Below, one piece after another: positions 7,540 to 16,440 of a stretch of DNA of 64,000 nucleotides. The first letter of the stretch is position 1; every line of letters begins with the position of its first letter. Below the pieces are notes generated by a model. It was not told the DNA's origin, did not search any database, and saw nothing but the letters and a program-made list of their open reading frames with translations. The stretch is taken from contig LJUY01000008.1 of assembly GCA_001304015.1 (NCBI GenBank), forward strand, positions 1 to 64,000. Direction: 5' to 3'. Position numbers and translations under genes: made by a program. Source of the stretch: a candidate division Zixibacteria bacterium SM23_81. Its GTDB lineage: Bacteria > SM23-81.

Positions 7540-7656
7540 ATGTAATTCTCTCAAGGCGCCGTTGCGAGTGAATTCATTTTTTTCTCTGCTGATCCGTACC
7601 GTTCTTCGCTCTCGGCTTTGTGACATCAAAGGCGAACATGTTTCTCTTTGAGCTTC

Positions 7657-8091
7657 TTATTTCCCAAGAGCTTGTTGAAGGGATCTGTTTAATGCTTCGG
7701 GATCATCTGTGCCAATACGGAATTTCTTCCCATTCTTCAACAGAAGCTCAATGGCATCTAAGCCGGAGACATTCCAAAGCCAACCATGGGGGATCCGTCT
7801 GATTCCCCATCCATAATACCAGCGGTTTTTCACCTCCTGATGAGACTCGATATCTTGCAGTGGAAATTTCTTGCTAATAGCGCCGGGACCGAATCGAATG
7901 CGGAGGTGCTGCTCATCGATTTCCACTGTGAGGGTGGCAAACAGCACCAAACAAATTGCCAGGATGGCCAAGACGATCAGCGGGATCCAATTGAATTCAT
8001 AGAGATCCATGAGCAAAAGGATGAGCACCATGGCGCCGCCTATCGTGGCGAATATCACATAGCCGATTTGAGTGTGACGATACTGGGTCAT
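7657..8091 (-). CDS. membrane protein with PH-like domain, unknown function
   Basis: The product has 144 residues: two TM helices (about 10-28 and 35-53), then about 85 soluble residues beginning LTVEIDEQHLRIRFGPGAIS and containing FPLQDIESHQEVKNRWYYGW. The strand pattern and the GPG-turn resemble small bacterial PH-domain membrane proteins. ATG at 8091 with GAGG 9 bases upstream. It appears to be a single-gene unit. Function unknown. Confidence 0.7.
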   Translation of the reverse strand: MTQYRHTQIGYVIFATIGGAMVLILLLMDLYEFNWIPLIVLAILAICLVLFATLTVEIDEQHLRIRFGPGAISKKFPLQDIESHQEVKNRWYYGWGIRRIPHGWLWNVSGLDAIELLLKNGKKFRIGTDDPEALNRSLQQALGK

Positions 8092-8121
8092 AATCGTCTA
8101 CCTCAATAGTTTGGTCAAAAG

Positions 8122-8730
8122 TTATATTTTCTTAGTGAAGAGAATGGAAAGACTGTCCAGGTAATATGTGCGGGGCGTCTCCCATGTCCCCCAGATGCCA
8201 ACTATGACATATACCTCATCCTCTGCGGCTGTGGTCACATTACATGTATAGCTCTTCTTCAGCCACCGGTAGCCCACATCCGTGCTGGAACCATTACCAG
8301 TGTGATCCTGATAGACGAGATCGTCTCTAGTTTCAGGTCTTTGGGGTACAACGCCGGTGATGATGGTCCACAAGTTGGCCATGCCGAAGTCCGCGCTGGC
8401 AAAGGCATAGCTGATGTTCACGTCATAGGAGCAATTGGATTGGACCGCAAAGGGATGCTCTATCCAGATTTTTCCAGCGTCGTTCCAATTCTCCAGGTAG
8501 AACTTTACAGCGGTGCTCCCAGCTTTGGCCATCTCTTGGGTGCGTCGAATTGACCATGTCAAAAGCGTGTCGCCCAGCTCTAGATCTATACCCCGCGCCT
8601 GCCATTGCTCCATGCCGTCTTCAAAGGAAAAGAGATGGGCGTCTGTCGCTGGCGGGGATTCAGTCGATTTGTCCTCACAACCGCAAAAAAGTACTAGCGT
8701 CCCGAGCACGAGATAGAGAAAGGGTCTCAT
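8122..8730 (-). CDS. lipoprotein with beta-rich (CBM-like) body
   Basis: The product has 202 residues. The first 18 form a lipoprotein signal with lipobox LFCGC, so it should be lipid-anchored in the envelope. The body opens FSFEDGMEQWQARG and ends TYYLDSLSILFTKK, with alternating strand segments such as AVKFYLENWNDAGKIWIEHP; this is the look of a carbohydrate-binding-type jelly roll, although I cannot name a family. ATG at 8730, GGAG 8 bases upstream. No obvious partner. Confidence 0.75.
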   Translation of the reverse strand: MRPFLYLVLGTLVLFCGCEDKSTESPPATDAHLFSFEDGMEQWQARGIDLELGDTLLTWSIRRTQEMAKAGSTAVKFYLENWNDAGKIWIEHPFAVQSNCSYDVNISYAFASADFGMANLWTIITGVVPQRPETRDDLVYQDHTGNGSSTDVGYRWLKKSYTCNVTTAAEDEVYVIVGIWGTWETPRTYYLDSLSILFTKKI

Positions 8731-8774
8731 GATGAAAGCTCCAGAGAAAATTGGAGAATCGTATGGGGGTGGCG

Positions 8775-9548
8775 CTACCGATTCTGTTGTCTTTTATGCG
8801 CCCTCACCTGAACACTGGTGATTTTTCCGGCCAACCTGTGGTCCAGCCCCGGCTCTACGTATTTGTGTTCGGCCACGATGGTCACATCCCGGAAGCCTGC
8901 TTTCCGGATGGTGTCTAGATATTCTTTTTTCTCTAGGGCTCCGGCGATGCAGCAGGCCCAAGCCTCAAAACTCTGCCGGATATCTTCGGGAAGCTTTCCC
9001 TCGGTGACCAGGTCGGATATCAGCATCCTTCCTTGGGGCTTTAAAACCCGAAACGCCTCTTTGAAGGTGGCTAACTTGTCGGGGGAGAGGTTGATGACGC
9101 AGTTGCTGATGATGATGTCGACACTGTTGTCTTCCACGGGTAAATTCTCTATTTCGCCCAGACGGAACTCGACATTCTGATAGTTGTCCTGTTTGGCATT
9201 TTCTTGGGCCCTGTCGATCATCTCCGGTGTCATGTCCACACCGATGACTTTTCCCCTTTGGCCAACTTTTGGGGACGCCAGGAAAGCGTCCAGTCCTGTG
9301 CCGCAACCCAGGTCCAATACGGTCTGACCCTCTTTCAGCTCGGCCAGTGCCGTGGGATTACCGCACCCCAGCCCCATGACCACGTCCGGCGGAAGTGAGC
9401 AGATTTCTTTCTCAGAATACCCCATGGACTTCGCTTGCTCGATGATCTCCGGAGAGCAACAACTGGTCGGACAACAGGGCTCTTTTTTAGATGCGATCTT
9501 CCCATAACGATCCTGGACGAATTTCTTGACCTCTTTTTCGTTCTTCAT
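8775..9548 (-). CDS. arsM: arsenite S-adenosylmethionine methyltransferase ArsM
   Basis: The 257-residue product has a class I methyltransferase core ([34 protein letters not shown]) and the ArsM cysteines: CCPTSCC near residue 25-31 in the N-terminal region, [12 protein letters not shown] in the middle and [11 protein letters not shown] later. These bind As(III), which is methylated to volatile or less charged products. Length fits the family. No arsR or other ars gene lies next to it here, so its regulation is not visible. ATG at 9548 behind AGAGG. Confidence 0.9.
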   Translation of the reverse strand: MKNEKEVKKFVQDRYGKIASKKEPCCPTSCCSPEIIEQAKSMGYSEKEICSLPPDVVMGLGCGNPTALAELKEGQTVLDLGCGTGLDAFLASPKVGQRGKVIGVDMTPEMIDRAQENAKQDNYQNVEFRLGEIENLPVEDNSVDIIISNCVINLSPDKLATFKEAFRVLKPQGRMLISDLVTEGKLPEDIRQSFEAWACCIAGALEKKEYLDTIRKAGFRDVTIVAEHKYVEPGLDHRLAGKITSVQVRAHKRQQNR

Positions 9549-9619
9549 AATACCTCTCCAGCTTTTAACAGATCGTGTCTGACCCTTTTGGCTTTCTTCA
9601 ATGACTTAAGTCGGCAATG

Positions 9620-10129
9620 TCACCTTCGCCCAATCCTGTCGGAAACATGCTGTTCCAGTGGCTTCCACATTTTCCGACTTGCCGTCTGGTAACCGAGCTT
9701 TTTGTAGAAAGCAAACGCCTCTTTATTGAAATCGCAGACATTCAGCTTAACGTGACGCACCTTTTTGTCCAGCGCCCATCGATGAGCGTGCTCCATGAGG
9801 GATCGACCAACTCCATGCCGGCGAAATCTCTTCCGCACCACGAGATTGTCGACGACGGCATAACGTCGTGGTACCATGATGGGAATGTCAGAGGCCTCTG
9901 GTATGAGAACGTGGACGAAGCCCATAATGTGACCCTCGCATTCGGCGACGAGCAGAGCGGCATTCTCGTCCGCCAGGATACTGGTAAAATGGACTTTTCT
10001 CCAAGCATCGCCAGCGGTATTCTGAAACACGTGGGGGAGAACCTGGCGATGTAGAATCTCCACTTCTTGGAAAGCTTTGGACAGTTCCTAGCAATCCCTC
10101 TGGGTTGACTCACGAATTGAAAAGTCCAT
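9620..10129 (-). pseudogene. GNAT acetyltransferase interrupted by an in-frame amber codon
   Basis: From an ATG at 10129 the frame reads MDFSIRESTQRDC, then TAG (10088-10090), then ELSKAFQEVEILHRQVLPHV and on to a stop at 9620, 168 residues in all if the TAG is ignored. The part before the TAG matches the usual opening of GNAT proteins (an IR-x-A-T-x-x-D motif, then EL), so the gene was full length and a nonsense change sits at codon 14. The body is otherwise intact, with the acetyl-CoA motif VRKRFRRHGVGRSLMEHA and the closing KLGYQTASRKMWKPL. Translation could still begin at the GTG at 10063 (147 residues), but that form lacks the first strand of the fold. It is therefore a recent pseudogene, a readthrough gene or a 5'-truncated gene. 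Confidence 0.65.
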
Positions 10130-10203
10130 ATGTTTTGTCTTTCTCTGGATCGTTCCTGCCCAATGTTTTGGATTTTGCCAAACGAGAGGGATCTTATTGC
10201 CCG

Positions 10204-10761
10204 CTAAAGGAGATGTTCAAGGAGTATCTTTATTCCCATGGCGATCAAGATGAAACCGCCGACGAGCTCGATCTTGTTCTCGAAAAAGTGACCTAACCTA
10301 TTGCCGATAAAGGCTCCAAGGAAGGATAATAAAAAGGTCACGAGTCCGATGAGTATGGCCGGCGTGATGATGGCAATGTTGATAAATGCGAAGCTGACGC
10401 CGACGGCTAAAGCATCGATGCTTGTGGCCACAGATAAGATGAGCAAAACATAAACATCCAGGGGATTCATCTCCTTTTTCTGCGACTCCATCTGCAACGA
10501 CTCGTAAGCCATCTTGCCGCCTATCAGACTCAGCAGTCCGAATGCGACCCAATGGTCCACGCCGGAGATGAAATCTTTCAGGCTCATTCCCGCCAGCCAA
10601 CCGATCACGGGCATGGCCGCCTGAAATGATCCGAAAAAGAGGCCAATTCTCAAAGCATGTCCGATTCTGAGCCGCTTTATGGCGATGCCGCTGGTGATGG
10701 ACACGGCCAAGGCATCCATAGCCAAGCCAAATGCGATGAATAGAATGGTGATGGTGTTCAT
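10204..10761 (-). CDS. mntP: MntP-type manganese efflux pump
   Basis: The product has 185 residues and six TM helices in two repeats of three. The first repeat begins ITILFIAFGLAMDALAVSI and the second SVATSIDALAVGVSFAFIN; the paired MDA-A and IDA-A acidic motifs mark the transport path of the MntP family, which exports Mn(II). ATG at 10761 with GGAG 7 bases upstream. It lies 3 bases from the next methyltransferase gene, so the two are cotranscribed. No upstream yybP-like manganese riboswitch was recognised. Confidence 0.88.
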   Translation of the reverse strand: MNTITILFIAFGLAMDALAVSITSGIAIKRLRIGHALRIGLFFGSFQAAMPVIGWLAGMSLKDFISGVDHWVAFGLLSLIGGKMAYESLQMESQKKEMNPLDVYVLLILSVATSIDALAVGVSFAFINIAIITPAILIGLVTFLLSFLGAFIGNRLGHFFENKIELVGGFILIAMGIKILLEHLL

Positions 10762-10764
10762 AAA

Positions 10765-11412
10765 CTATCTCCGGAAAACGCCCTCGACCTCTGCGTGTCG
10801 TTCGAATGGACCATCACCGTGCCTGTGCCTGGGCCCCAGGCCTTCCCAGTGGTCGACCACCTTGAAGTCGCAGAAGAGAGAAAGGATTTCCCCTTCTTCC
10901 AGGTGGGTTCGGAAGTGCCCCCGCTCATCTGTAAATGAGTTCTTTCCGCTGGATTTCCATTCCCGAGAACGTCGGTTGCGAGCAAAGGACGGGTCCTTGG
11001 TGGTGAATGCTCTGGCAAATACGAGGCTTCCTGTCCGTGTCCACAACAGAATCTTTTCCAGAAGCAGCTCGATGGACGCCCAGGATAAGATTTGAATCAG
11101 TCCGAATATCAGAATGCCCGAGAAGAAGTCAGTTTCAGGTTCGAAGGTTTCGAAGCTCGATTGGTATGTTCTTATGTCGAGATTCTCCTTCGCTGCCATG
11201 GCCGATACCGTCTCGATGGCCACTTTTGACGAATCGATGGCGTCCACCTTAAAGCCCTCTCTGGCCAGAAACAATGCATGTCGTCCCTGGCCAGCTCCGA
11301 TATCTAAGATTCTGTGAGACTTATCAAGCAAATGGCGATGATGTTTGAGGAGCGGCTCCGGCTCGGCGCCGAAGTAGCTTTTTGTTTTGCAATATACCTC
11401 ATCGTACCGCAT
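10765..11412 (-). CDS. class I SAM-dependent methyltransferase (TehB-like)
   Basis: The product has 215 residues. Motif I is RILDIGAGQGRHALFLAREG, motif II KVDAIDSSKVAIE, and the region LIFGLIQILSWASIELLLEK corresponds to motif IV-V. The opening (RYDEVYCKTKSYFGAEPEP) and length fit the tellurite-resistance/TehB-like group, but the substrate cannot be told. Directly upstream of mntP (3-base gap), suggesting an operon. Confidence 0.82.
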   Translation of the reverse strand: MRYDEVYCKTKSYFGAEPEPLLKHHRHLLDKSHRILDIGAGQGRHALFLAREGFKVDAIDSSKVAIETVSAMAAKENLDIRTYQSSFETFEPETDFFSGILIFGLIQILSWASIELLLEKILLWTRTGSLVFARAFTTKDPSFARNRRSREWKSSGKNSFTDERGHFRTHLEEGEILSLFCDFKVVDHWEGLGPRHRHGDGPFERHAEVEGVFRR

Positions 11413-11435
11413 CCTGAAGAGTCCTCAACCTTTCC

Positions 11436-12038
11436 CTATTTGCCTTTGCGCTGTTTTAAAAGTGATGGCAGATGCATCCTCTTATGAAAAGGTCTTCTGT
11501 ATGGATATATCTCTTTGCTGACAGATCTAATATCTTCTATCGAATAAAACGCTTTTGGGTTAAATCTTCTGATGATTCCAACGACCCTTTGAAGGTCACC
11601 GCGATTTATCATAGTATAAATGACATTGACGTGTCCAGTTGCACCATGAGCGTCAACACTGGTGACTCCAAAACTGGCGGATTTAAGAAAGTCAATCAAT
11701 TCAGATGAATCTTTTCCGGTAATAATTCGTACCAGCAGGACTCCCATGGCTAATTTCTCTTCCAGGTACATTCCTACATAAGTTCCTGTAGCAAAGCCGC
11801 CGGCATAGGCAATATAACAGGCAATATTGGATAAATTCCTCATGATCTGTCCGATGGCCAGAAGCCAGATGAGCAATTCAAAAAATCCGACCAACGGAGC
11901 AAGATACTTTGTGCCTCTGGAAACAAAAATAATGCGGATAGTTCCTAGGCTGACGTCAAAGACCCGAGCTATAAAGATAAGCAGCGGTAAGATAAGCCAC
12001 GTGTATATATCGGTACCGGTCAGTGCTAAAAAGGCCAT
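11436..12038 (-). CDS. DUF2179/DUF5698 membrane protein (UPF0316)
   Basis: The product has about 200 residues. Three TM helices in the first half (LILPLLIFIARVFDVSLGTI carries the family's RVxDVSLGT motif) are followed by a soluble domain with GVTSVDAHGATGHVNVIY and RRFNPKAFYSIEDI, the DUF2179 (YitT C-terminal-like) ligand-binding-type fold. I prefer the ATG at 12038, with GGGAG 9 bases upstream, to the ATG at 12047 that overlaps the site. Function unknown; the family may sense or move a small molecule. Confidence 0.82.
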   Translation of the reverse strand: MAFLALTGTDIYTWLILPLLIFIARVFDVSLGTIRIIFVSRGTKYLAPLVGFFELLIWLLAIGQIMRNLSNIACYIAYAGGFATGTYVGMYLEEKLAMGVLLVRIITGKDSSELIDFLKSASFGVTSVDAHGATGHVNVIYTMINRGDLQRVVGIIRRFNPKAFYSIEDIRSVSKEIYPYRRPFHKRMHLPSLLKQRKGK

Positions 12039-12105
12039 GGTGATCATCTCCCTTATGGCGGTTAACTGTTATGTGAAATCGTAGGTTAGGGGGCGTTTAC
12101 ATCGA

Positions 12106-12696
12106 TTATTCTCTAATGAAGTAGCGCATAATTGGCCGCGTTTCCGATCTCCGGGCCACCTCTGTAAATCCTACCTTGCGGAATGTAGAAGCAAGACCGT
12201 GATATGCAAAGACGTCGGGCATATTAGCTTTTTTGGGCTCCACTGGATATCCCTCGACAATTCTAGCCCCCTGTTCTTGGGCATAAGCCACCGCAGCCTC
12301 CAGAAGTGCCATTGAAACACCTTTATGGCGATAGGATTTGGCCACCACGAAACACACCACTGACCAGACCGGTTTGTGGTCGACTCTCTTCAATATCCGC
12401 GATCGCTCCAAAACCGGATATGATTCTCGAGGGCCAACTGAACACCACGCGATGGGCTGTCCATCCGCATAGGCGAGGAGTCCGGGCACTTCACCGGAAT
12501 CGACGAGTTTCTTGAGAGCTTTTCTATTCCCCTCGCCCTTTTGCTTCTCAAACTCGGAGCGTTTCAGTCGCCACCACATGCACCAGCAGCCGCCACAAGC
12601 CCCTCGCGGTCCAAACAGCGTTTCCAGATCTGGCCAGCGCTCAGGAGTAAGGGGGTGGAAATCCAGATGAGGGAGAGGTTCTGTTTGAGAGGGCAT
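12106..12696 (-). CDS. GNAT family N-acetyltransferase
   Basis: The product has 196 residues. ACGGCWCMWWRLKRSEFE near the N-terminus and QPIAWCSVGPRESYP in the centre match a known GNAT subgroup; the CoA-binding stretch is SYRHKGVSMALLEAAVAYAQ. ATG at 12696 with GGGAGG upstream. Substrate not predictable. Confidence 0.85.
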   Translation of the reverse strand: MPSQTEPLPHLDFHPLTPERWPDLETLFGPRGACGGCWCMWWRLKRSEFEKQKGEGNRKALKKLVDSGEVPGLLAYADGQPIAWCSVGPRESYPVLERSRILKRVDHKPVWSVVCFVVAKSYRHKGVSMALLEAAVAYAQEQGARIVEGYPVEPKKANMPDVFAYHGLASTFRKVGFTEVARRSETRPIMRYFIRE

Positions 12697-12760
12697 CGGT
12701 TTTTTCCTCCCAAGAAAGGAGTCCGAAATTTGTGTAGAGATGCAAAATATGACAGTAATA

Positions 12761-13142
12761 CCTGCGCTTGCAGACAGCTCACAAAAGTGGGTTCTTATAG
12801 ATTCTGATTAGGACGAGGTCCCTACCTCCTACTTTCGTAAGAATAAGCTTCGTGTGAATGACAGTACGTAAGAAAAGCCATGATTGTTTAGAAATCCAGG
12901 ATACGAGCATCAAGAACGACAGACGAGTTTCGTAACGAGCTCCGAAACCGATAAACGACTAACTATATTTTTGGTCATGCCTGCGCATGCAGGCATCTCA
13001 TAAAACAGGAGTCTTTACAGATTTTGGCAAGAACAAGAATCCTGCTCCCCGCTCCCCGCATACGCGGGGATAGGCTTCGCGGGGATAAGTTCCCACTTTC
13101 GTGGGGATAAACTTTGCAGGAATGACAGAAAGAAAAACGGCC
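12761..13142. repeat. gene-free stretch with two diverged copies of an intergenic repeat
   Basis: The gap 12697-13213 has no gene. One copy starts at 12761 (CCTGCGCTTGCAG) and another at 12980 (CCTGCGCATGCAGG, a hairpin with a GCAT loop); both continue with CTCA-AAA-GGG-TCTTA-AGA-like sequence and end in AATGACAG. The second copy also holds three tandem CGGGGATA units (about 13071-13111). This is the style of dispersed, hairpin-forming intergenic repeats. Confidence 0.6.
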
Positions 13143-13213
13143 ATGTTATTCGCATGAATATATTGGGTGCTTCCTAGAGCTCTTATAATACCCAAATTTG
13201 AGGCCATGAAATT

Positions 13214-13747
13214 TTACTCTTTCCGTGTGAAGTGATTCTCAATGTACAACTCAAACTCTTTCTCAGGGGCGGCCAGATCAAAAATCTCGGCAAATTCATC
13301 GTCGTTGAGAATGTGACAGGTTATTCTCCCTCGCCAACCTGGAGGAATATTTTCTATGCTCTCCGTCAAAAAGATGAAAGTCTTGCCATCGCTGGCCAGG
13401 GTATCGAGGACATACTGGTTAACAAAGCCCTCCACATGGAATTGTCGCCAGACGAACGTATCTCTGATGCCATCGTGGCTGATAAAACCCAAATCCTGGT
13501 GCACCTCTCCCTTCGGGTTTTGCTCCTGAGGTTCATAGATGGCCCTGTTTGTCACCTGGAGAAAATTTTCCTCCAGAACAAATTGATACTCTCGATCCCC
13601 AGTGGAGATGCCAGAACATCCCTTTCCCGTGCTCGTCCACGCCCCGGCGAAAAACCTAAAAGGCTCCCAGGGATCTTGTTTATCGTCTGTTTGTGCAAAG
13701 AGGATGCTGGGTAATAGAACTAAGAAGATAAGAAACTTTTTATTCAT
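13214..13747 (-). CDS. secreted DUF1579/nitrobindin-like beta-barrel protein
   Basis: The product has 177 residues. A signal peptide (KKFLIFLVLLPSILFAQ) precedes a domain that opens DPWEPFRFFAGAWTSTGKG, a motif shared by lipocalin-like DUF1579 and nitrobindin-type barrels (F-x-G-x-W), followed by regularly spaced strands (EYQFVLEENFLQVTNRAIYE, FIFLTESIENIPPGWRGRIT). ATG at 13747 with GGGAGG 7 bases upstream. Ligand unknown. Confidence 0.75.
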   Translation of the reverse strand: MNKKFLIFLVLLPSILFAQTDDKQDPWEPFRFFAGAWTSTGKGCSGISTGDREYQFVLEENFLQVTNRAIYEPQEQNPKGEVHQDLGFISHDGIRDTFVWRQFHVEGFVNQYVLDTLASDGKTFIFLTESIENIPPGWRGRITCHILNDDEFAEIFDLAAPEKEFELYIENHFTRKE

Positions 13748-13844
13748 GGGGAATCCTCCCTGTGATTATTACCAGGCCCGTAAGTTTTAAAAACCTGGCA
13801 AGTGGTAGAGAGATATAAGATCCATGGGGATAAACGTTTTAATG

Positions 13845-14912
13845 TCACTGCGATAACAATCTGTCAGGGTATTTCAAGCGAATTTTCTGGGCACGCCTTT
13901 TTAATTTTCTGGCCTCTTCTATTCTCCCAAATTTCTGGAACAGCGCTGCCAAATTCTCTAAAACAACCGCCACCTCAAGATGGTCAGGCCCCAAGGTTTT
14001 CTCAAATATCGTCAAAGCCCACTCAAGAATCGGCTCTATTTCCTCATACTTACCCTGAGCATAGTATGATGCTGCCAAAAAATTGAGCGCGGTTGCCACG
14101 CTAGCATGATTAATCCCATGTACTTTCTTGACTATCGTCAGTACCCGTAGGTATAGCGCTTCACATTGTGCGTATTTGCCTTGGACTCTATAGAGCGCTG
14201 CCAGCTTGTAAAGTTGCGTGACCATATCGGTATGATACTTCCGCAGGTTCTTCTGGCATATTTTCAGTGTTCGTTTGAGAATAGATTCCGACTCTTCATA
14301 TTCGCCCCAAGATTTGTAGAGTCCTGACAGATTGTTTAGGGTAGTTATAAGGCTTAAATCATCTGGTCCAGTAATCTTTTCACGTATTGTCAATGCTTGT
14401 TTATAGAGGTGCTCGGCCTGTTCAAATTTATTCTGAGCACCATATATTACCGCCAGGTTGTTCAAGATAGTGGCCAAATATGGATGCTCTGATCCCAGGG
14501 CTTTTTGACAAATTGACAGTGCCCGTTTGTAGAGCGATTCAGCTTCTTCATGTTTACCAAGGTCTATAAGGATTCTAGCGAGATAGTTGAGGGAAGTTAA
14601 TATCTTAAGATCTTCTGGCCCAAAGGTTCGTTCGGCAACTTGCAGTGCCTCTTCGTAGATCTCAACTGCTTCTGAAGGTCGCCTCTGTTTGTTAAGCGCT
14701 TCGGCCTGATGCATCAATTTCTCCCAACGTTTGGTCATTTTGTATTCATATCGCGATTCATAAAGCGTCGTCGAGGGCAGCAGACCAAATGCAGTGCAGG
14801 TCTCAAGGAAAAGCTCTCCCAGTATTTTGAATACCCAGCCCATTAAGAAGAAAAAACCTTCAATAACCTTTCTTGAGCTGAATTTTTCTATGTTGGCGAT
14901 GTGGGTTTGCAT
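13845..14912 (-). CDS. tetratricopeptide-repeat protein (kinesin-light-chain type)
   Basis: The product has 355 residues. After a hydrophobic stretch (about 17-45, VIEGFFFLMGWVFKILGELF) come about six 42-residue TPRs of the kinesin-light-chain type, each with the form A-x-x-Y-x-x-A-L-x-I-x-E-K-x-x-G-x-x-H-x-x-x-A-x-x-L-x-x-L-A (for example YKRALSICQKALGSEHPYLA). Such repeats mediate protein binding. The start is the ATG at 14912, with no clear ribosome binding site. The binding partner is unknown. Confidence 0.82.
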   Translation of the reverse strand: MQTHIANIEKFSSRKVIEGFFFLMGWVFKILGELFLETCTAFGLLPSTTLYESRYEYKMTKRWEKLMHQAEALNKQRRPSEAVEIYEEALQVAERTFGPEDLKILTSLNYLARILIDLGKHEEAESLYKRALSICQKALGSEHPYLATILNNLAVIYGAQNKFEQAEHLYKQALTIREKITGPDDLSLITTLNNLSGLYKSWGEYEESESILKRTLKICQKNLRKYHTDMVTQLYKLAALYRVQGKYAQCEALYLRVLTIVKKVHGINHASVATALNFLAASYYAQGKYEEIEPILEWALTIFEKTLGPDHLEVAVVLENLAALFQKFGRIEEARKLKRRAQKIRLKYPDRLLSQ

Positions 14913-14966
14913 TATGGGTCCAGAACATTCAAAGACATAAGGTTTATGAACTTTCTTCTCAGCTCG

Positions 14967-15128
14967 TCACGCCACTTTCTCCTTTGCCAGTACCCGCACA
15001 TCCATGGGCGTGCCTTTCCGTCCATCTCGGATCAAGGAGATGGCTTCCTTTGGACACTGGCCGATGCAGGCCCCGCAGGGGGATATCTTGGTTGAGGGTG
15101 ATGACGGGCAGGCCGAGAGCGTTTTCAT
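14967..15128 (-). pseudogene. ferredoxin-like remnant
   Basis: This 53-codon frame contains CGACIGQCPKEAISLIRDG, half of a classical 4Fe-4S motif (C-x2-C-x3-C-P, with the first cysteine of the quartet absent), followed by a basic tail. Nothing resembling the first half of a ferredoxin is fused to it. It is most simply the 3' piece of a decayed ferredoxin gene; a very short real gene cannot be excluded. Confidence 0.45.
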
Positions 15129-15212
15129 AAAGTGCTTATCTCCGCCTGATGAGAGGTTCGGCAACTATGCGCGGCATAATAAAACTTTTACCAACTGCTC
15201 AGGGCAACTGTT

Positions 15213-15250
15213 ACAAAAACAAAAAGACGGCCCATCCGCTGGACCGCCGT
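15213..15250 (-). terminator. terminator of the GlmL-type operon
   Basis: On the minus strand ACGGC...GCCGT closes a hairpin of about 24 bases (15227-15250), followed by CTTTTTGTTTTTG. It lies about 65 bases after the stop of the last gene of the operon that starts at 21323. Confidence 0.75.
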
Positions 15251-15312
15251 TCCATCGCAATGCGCAGTCACGTATACCTTTCCTGAGATTCTCCATCATC
15301 CCCCCCGCACCC

Positions 15313-16440
15313 CTACTTCTCGATGAGCTCCACGTTGGCCCGGGGCAGAATCACCTTCTCCCCATTCTCCAGCTCCACCTCCGCAACTCTCACTTTGGCC
15401 TCTGTGGGCAGCTTCTGGAGGGCAGCAGGAAGATCGGTCACCGTGGCCAATATGCCGAAGTAGGGCTGGCGGATGATGCGGATCTGGCTGCCGATAACCA
15501 TTCCCTCGCTCTCCTTTTTCTTCTCGGTCTCTTTTTTGACGGTGGTCTCATCCAGGGGAATGACTACCTCAGGACGGATGACTCCAGCCCGGATCTGGGT
15601 GGCGCCGTTAATGGAGGCTTTCTTGCCCTCTAGGTTCTTCAAGAGCTGGAACGTCCTCTGGGCCATACGGATTTTGCCGAAGCCCTCGGTGATCACCAAG
15701 GTGGTGCCCAGCTCCTCGTGGCCGGTGATGGCCACGCCGAGATCGTACCCCAGAATCTCCTTGACATCCTGGTCGCTGAACCCGCCCACCACCACTCCTT
15801 TAGCCCGCAGCTTGATGGCTTTACGCAGCGCCGGCAGCTCGATCAAAGAACCACCCACCAGCACTTTTCCTCGGAACCCCTCATTGATCTCGGATTCGGT
15901 GAGGACCTCATCGGGTCCGGAGGAAGCCATGGCCAGCTCGCCATAAGCCTCTCCACCGAGCCCAAAAATTCCCTGAATGAAAGAGGCCGTTGTCTCCACC
16001 GCTACGCCCTCCTTGGGGAAGACCTCGGTCACCATCCCGTCGATGTAGGCTTTCACCTCCACGGGGATGGGCGCTTCCCGGATCAGCACCTGACCGGTCA
16101 CTTGCGACACACTTTCCACTGTGCCCGCCACCGGCGATTTATAGGTGTTCTTGAACAGGCCGAAGAGTCCGCCACTTCGCGCCAGAGGTTCAACTTTCTC
16201 GATCTCATCTCCCTCTTTCTTGAGCATGAACTCCTTGATGTCCGCGGGCTCGATGCTCAGGAGGTTGGCCACGTTGATGGGTTGCACATTGCCGGGCAGG
16301 TCGGTTTTGGCCACTACTTGGTCCGCGCTGACCGCGTCACCCTCTGTGACCAGCACCTCTCCGGGAAGAGGCAAACGGCGTTCCTTGCGCAGCATAGTCC
16401 TTTCGGCAACCCTCAATCCTGGCGTATAGGCATGGGCCAC
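15313..16440 (-). CDS. barrel-sandwich (lipoyl-like) protein paired with GlmL, unknown function
   Basis: The product has 375 residues. The N-terminal part has two lipoyl/RnfC-like sandwich stretches: LPLPGEVLVTEGDAVSADQV with VQPINVANLLSI, then YKSPVAGTVESVSQVTGQVL with VEVKAYIDGMVTEVFPKEG. The biotin/lipoate lysine motif is absent, so it is probably not lipoylated. The middle (KGVVVGGFSDQDVKEILGYD, AITGHEELGTTLVITEGFG) looks like an alpha/beta domain. The C-terminus (IGSQIRIIRQPYFGILATV ... EKVILPRANVELIEK) has a KOW/SH3-like feel. Start GTG at 16440 behind AGGAGG, 6 bases away. It follows glmL by about 380 bases, and a terminator follows it. I do not recognise an assigned function. Confidence 0.8.
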   Translation of the reverse strand: MAHAYTPGLRVAERTMLRKERRLPLPGEVLVTEGDAVSADQVVAKTDLPGNVQPINVANLLSIEPADIKEFMLKKEGDEIEKVEPLARSGGLFGLFKNTYKSPVAGTVESVSQVTGQVLIREAPIPVEVKAYIDGMVTEVFPKEGVAVETTASFIQGIFGLGGEAYGELAMASSGPDEVLTESEINEGFRGKVLVGGSLIELPALRKAIKLRAKGVVVGGFSDQDVKEILGYDLGVAITGHEELGTTLVITEGFGKIRMAQRTFQLLKNLEGKKASINGATQIRAGVIRPEVVIPLDETTVKKETEKKKESEGMVIGSQIRIIRQPYFGILATVTDLPAALQKLPTEAKVRVAEVELENGEKVILPRANVELIEK

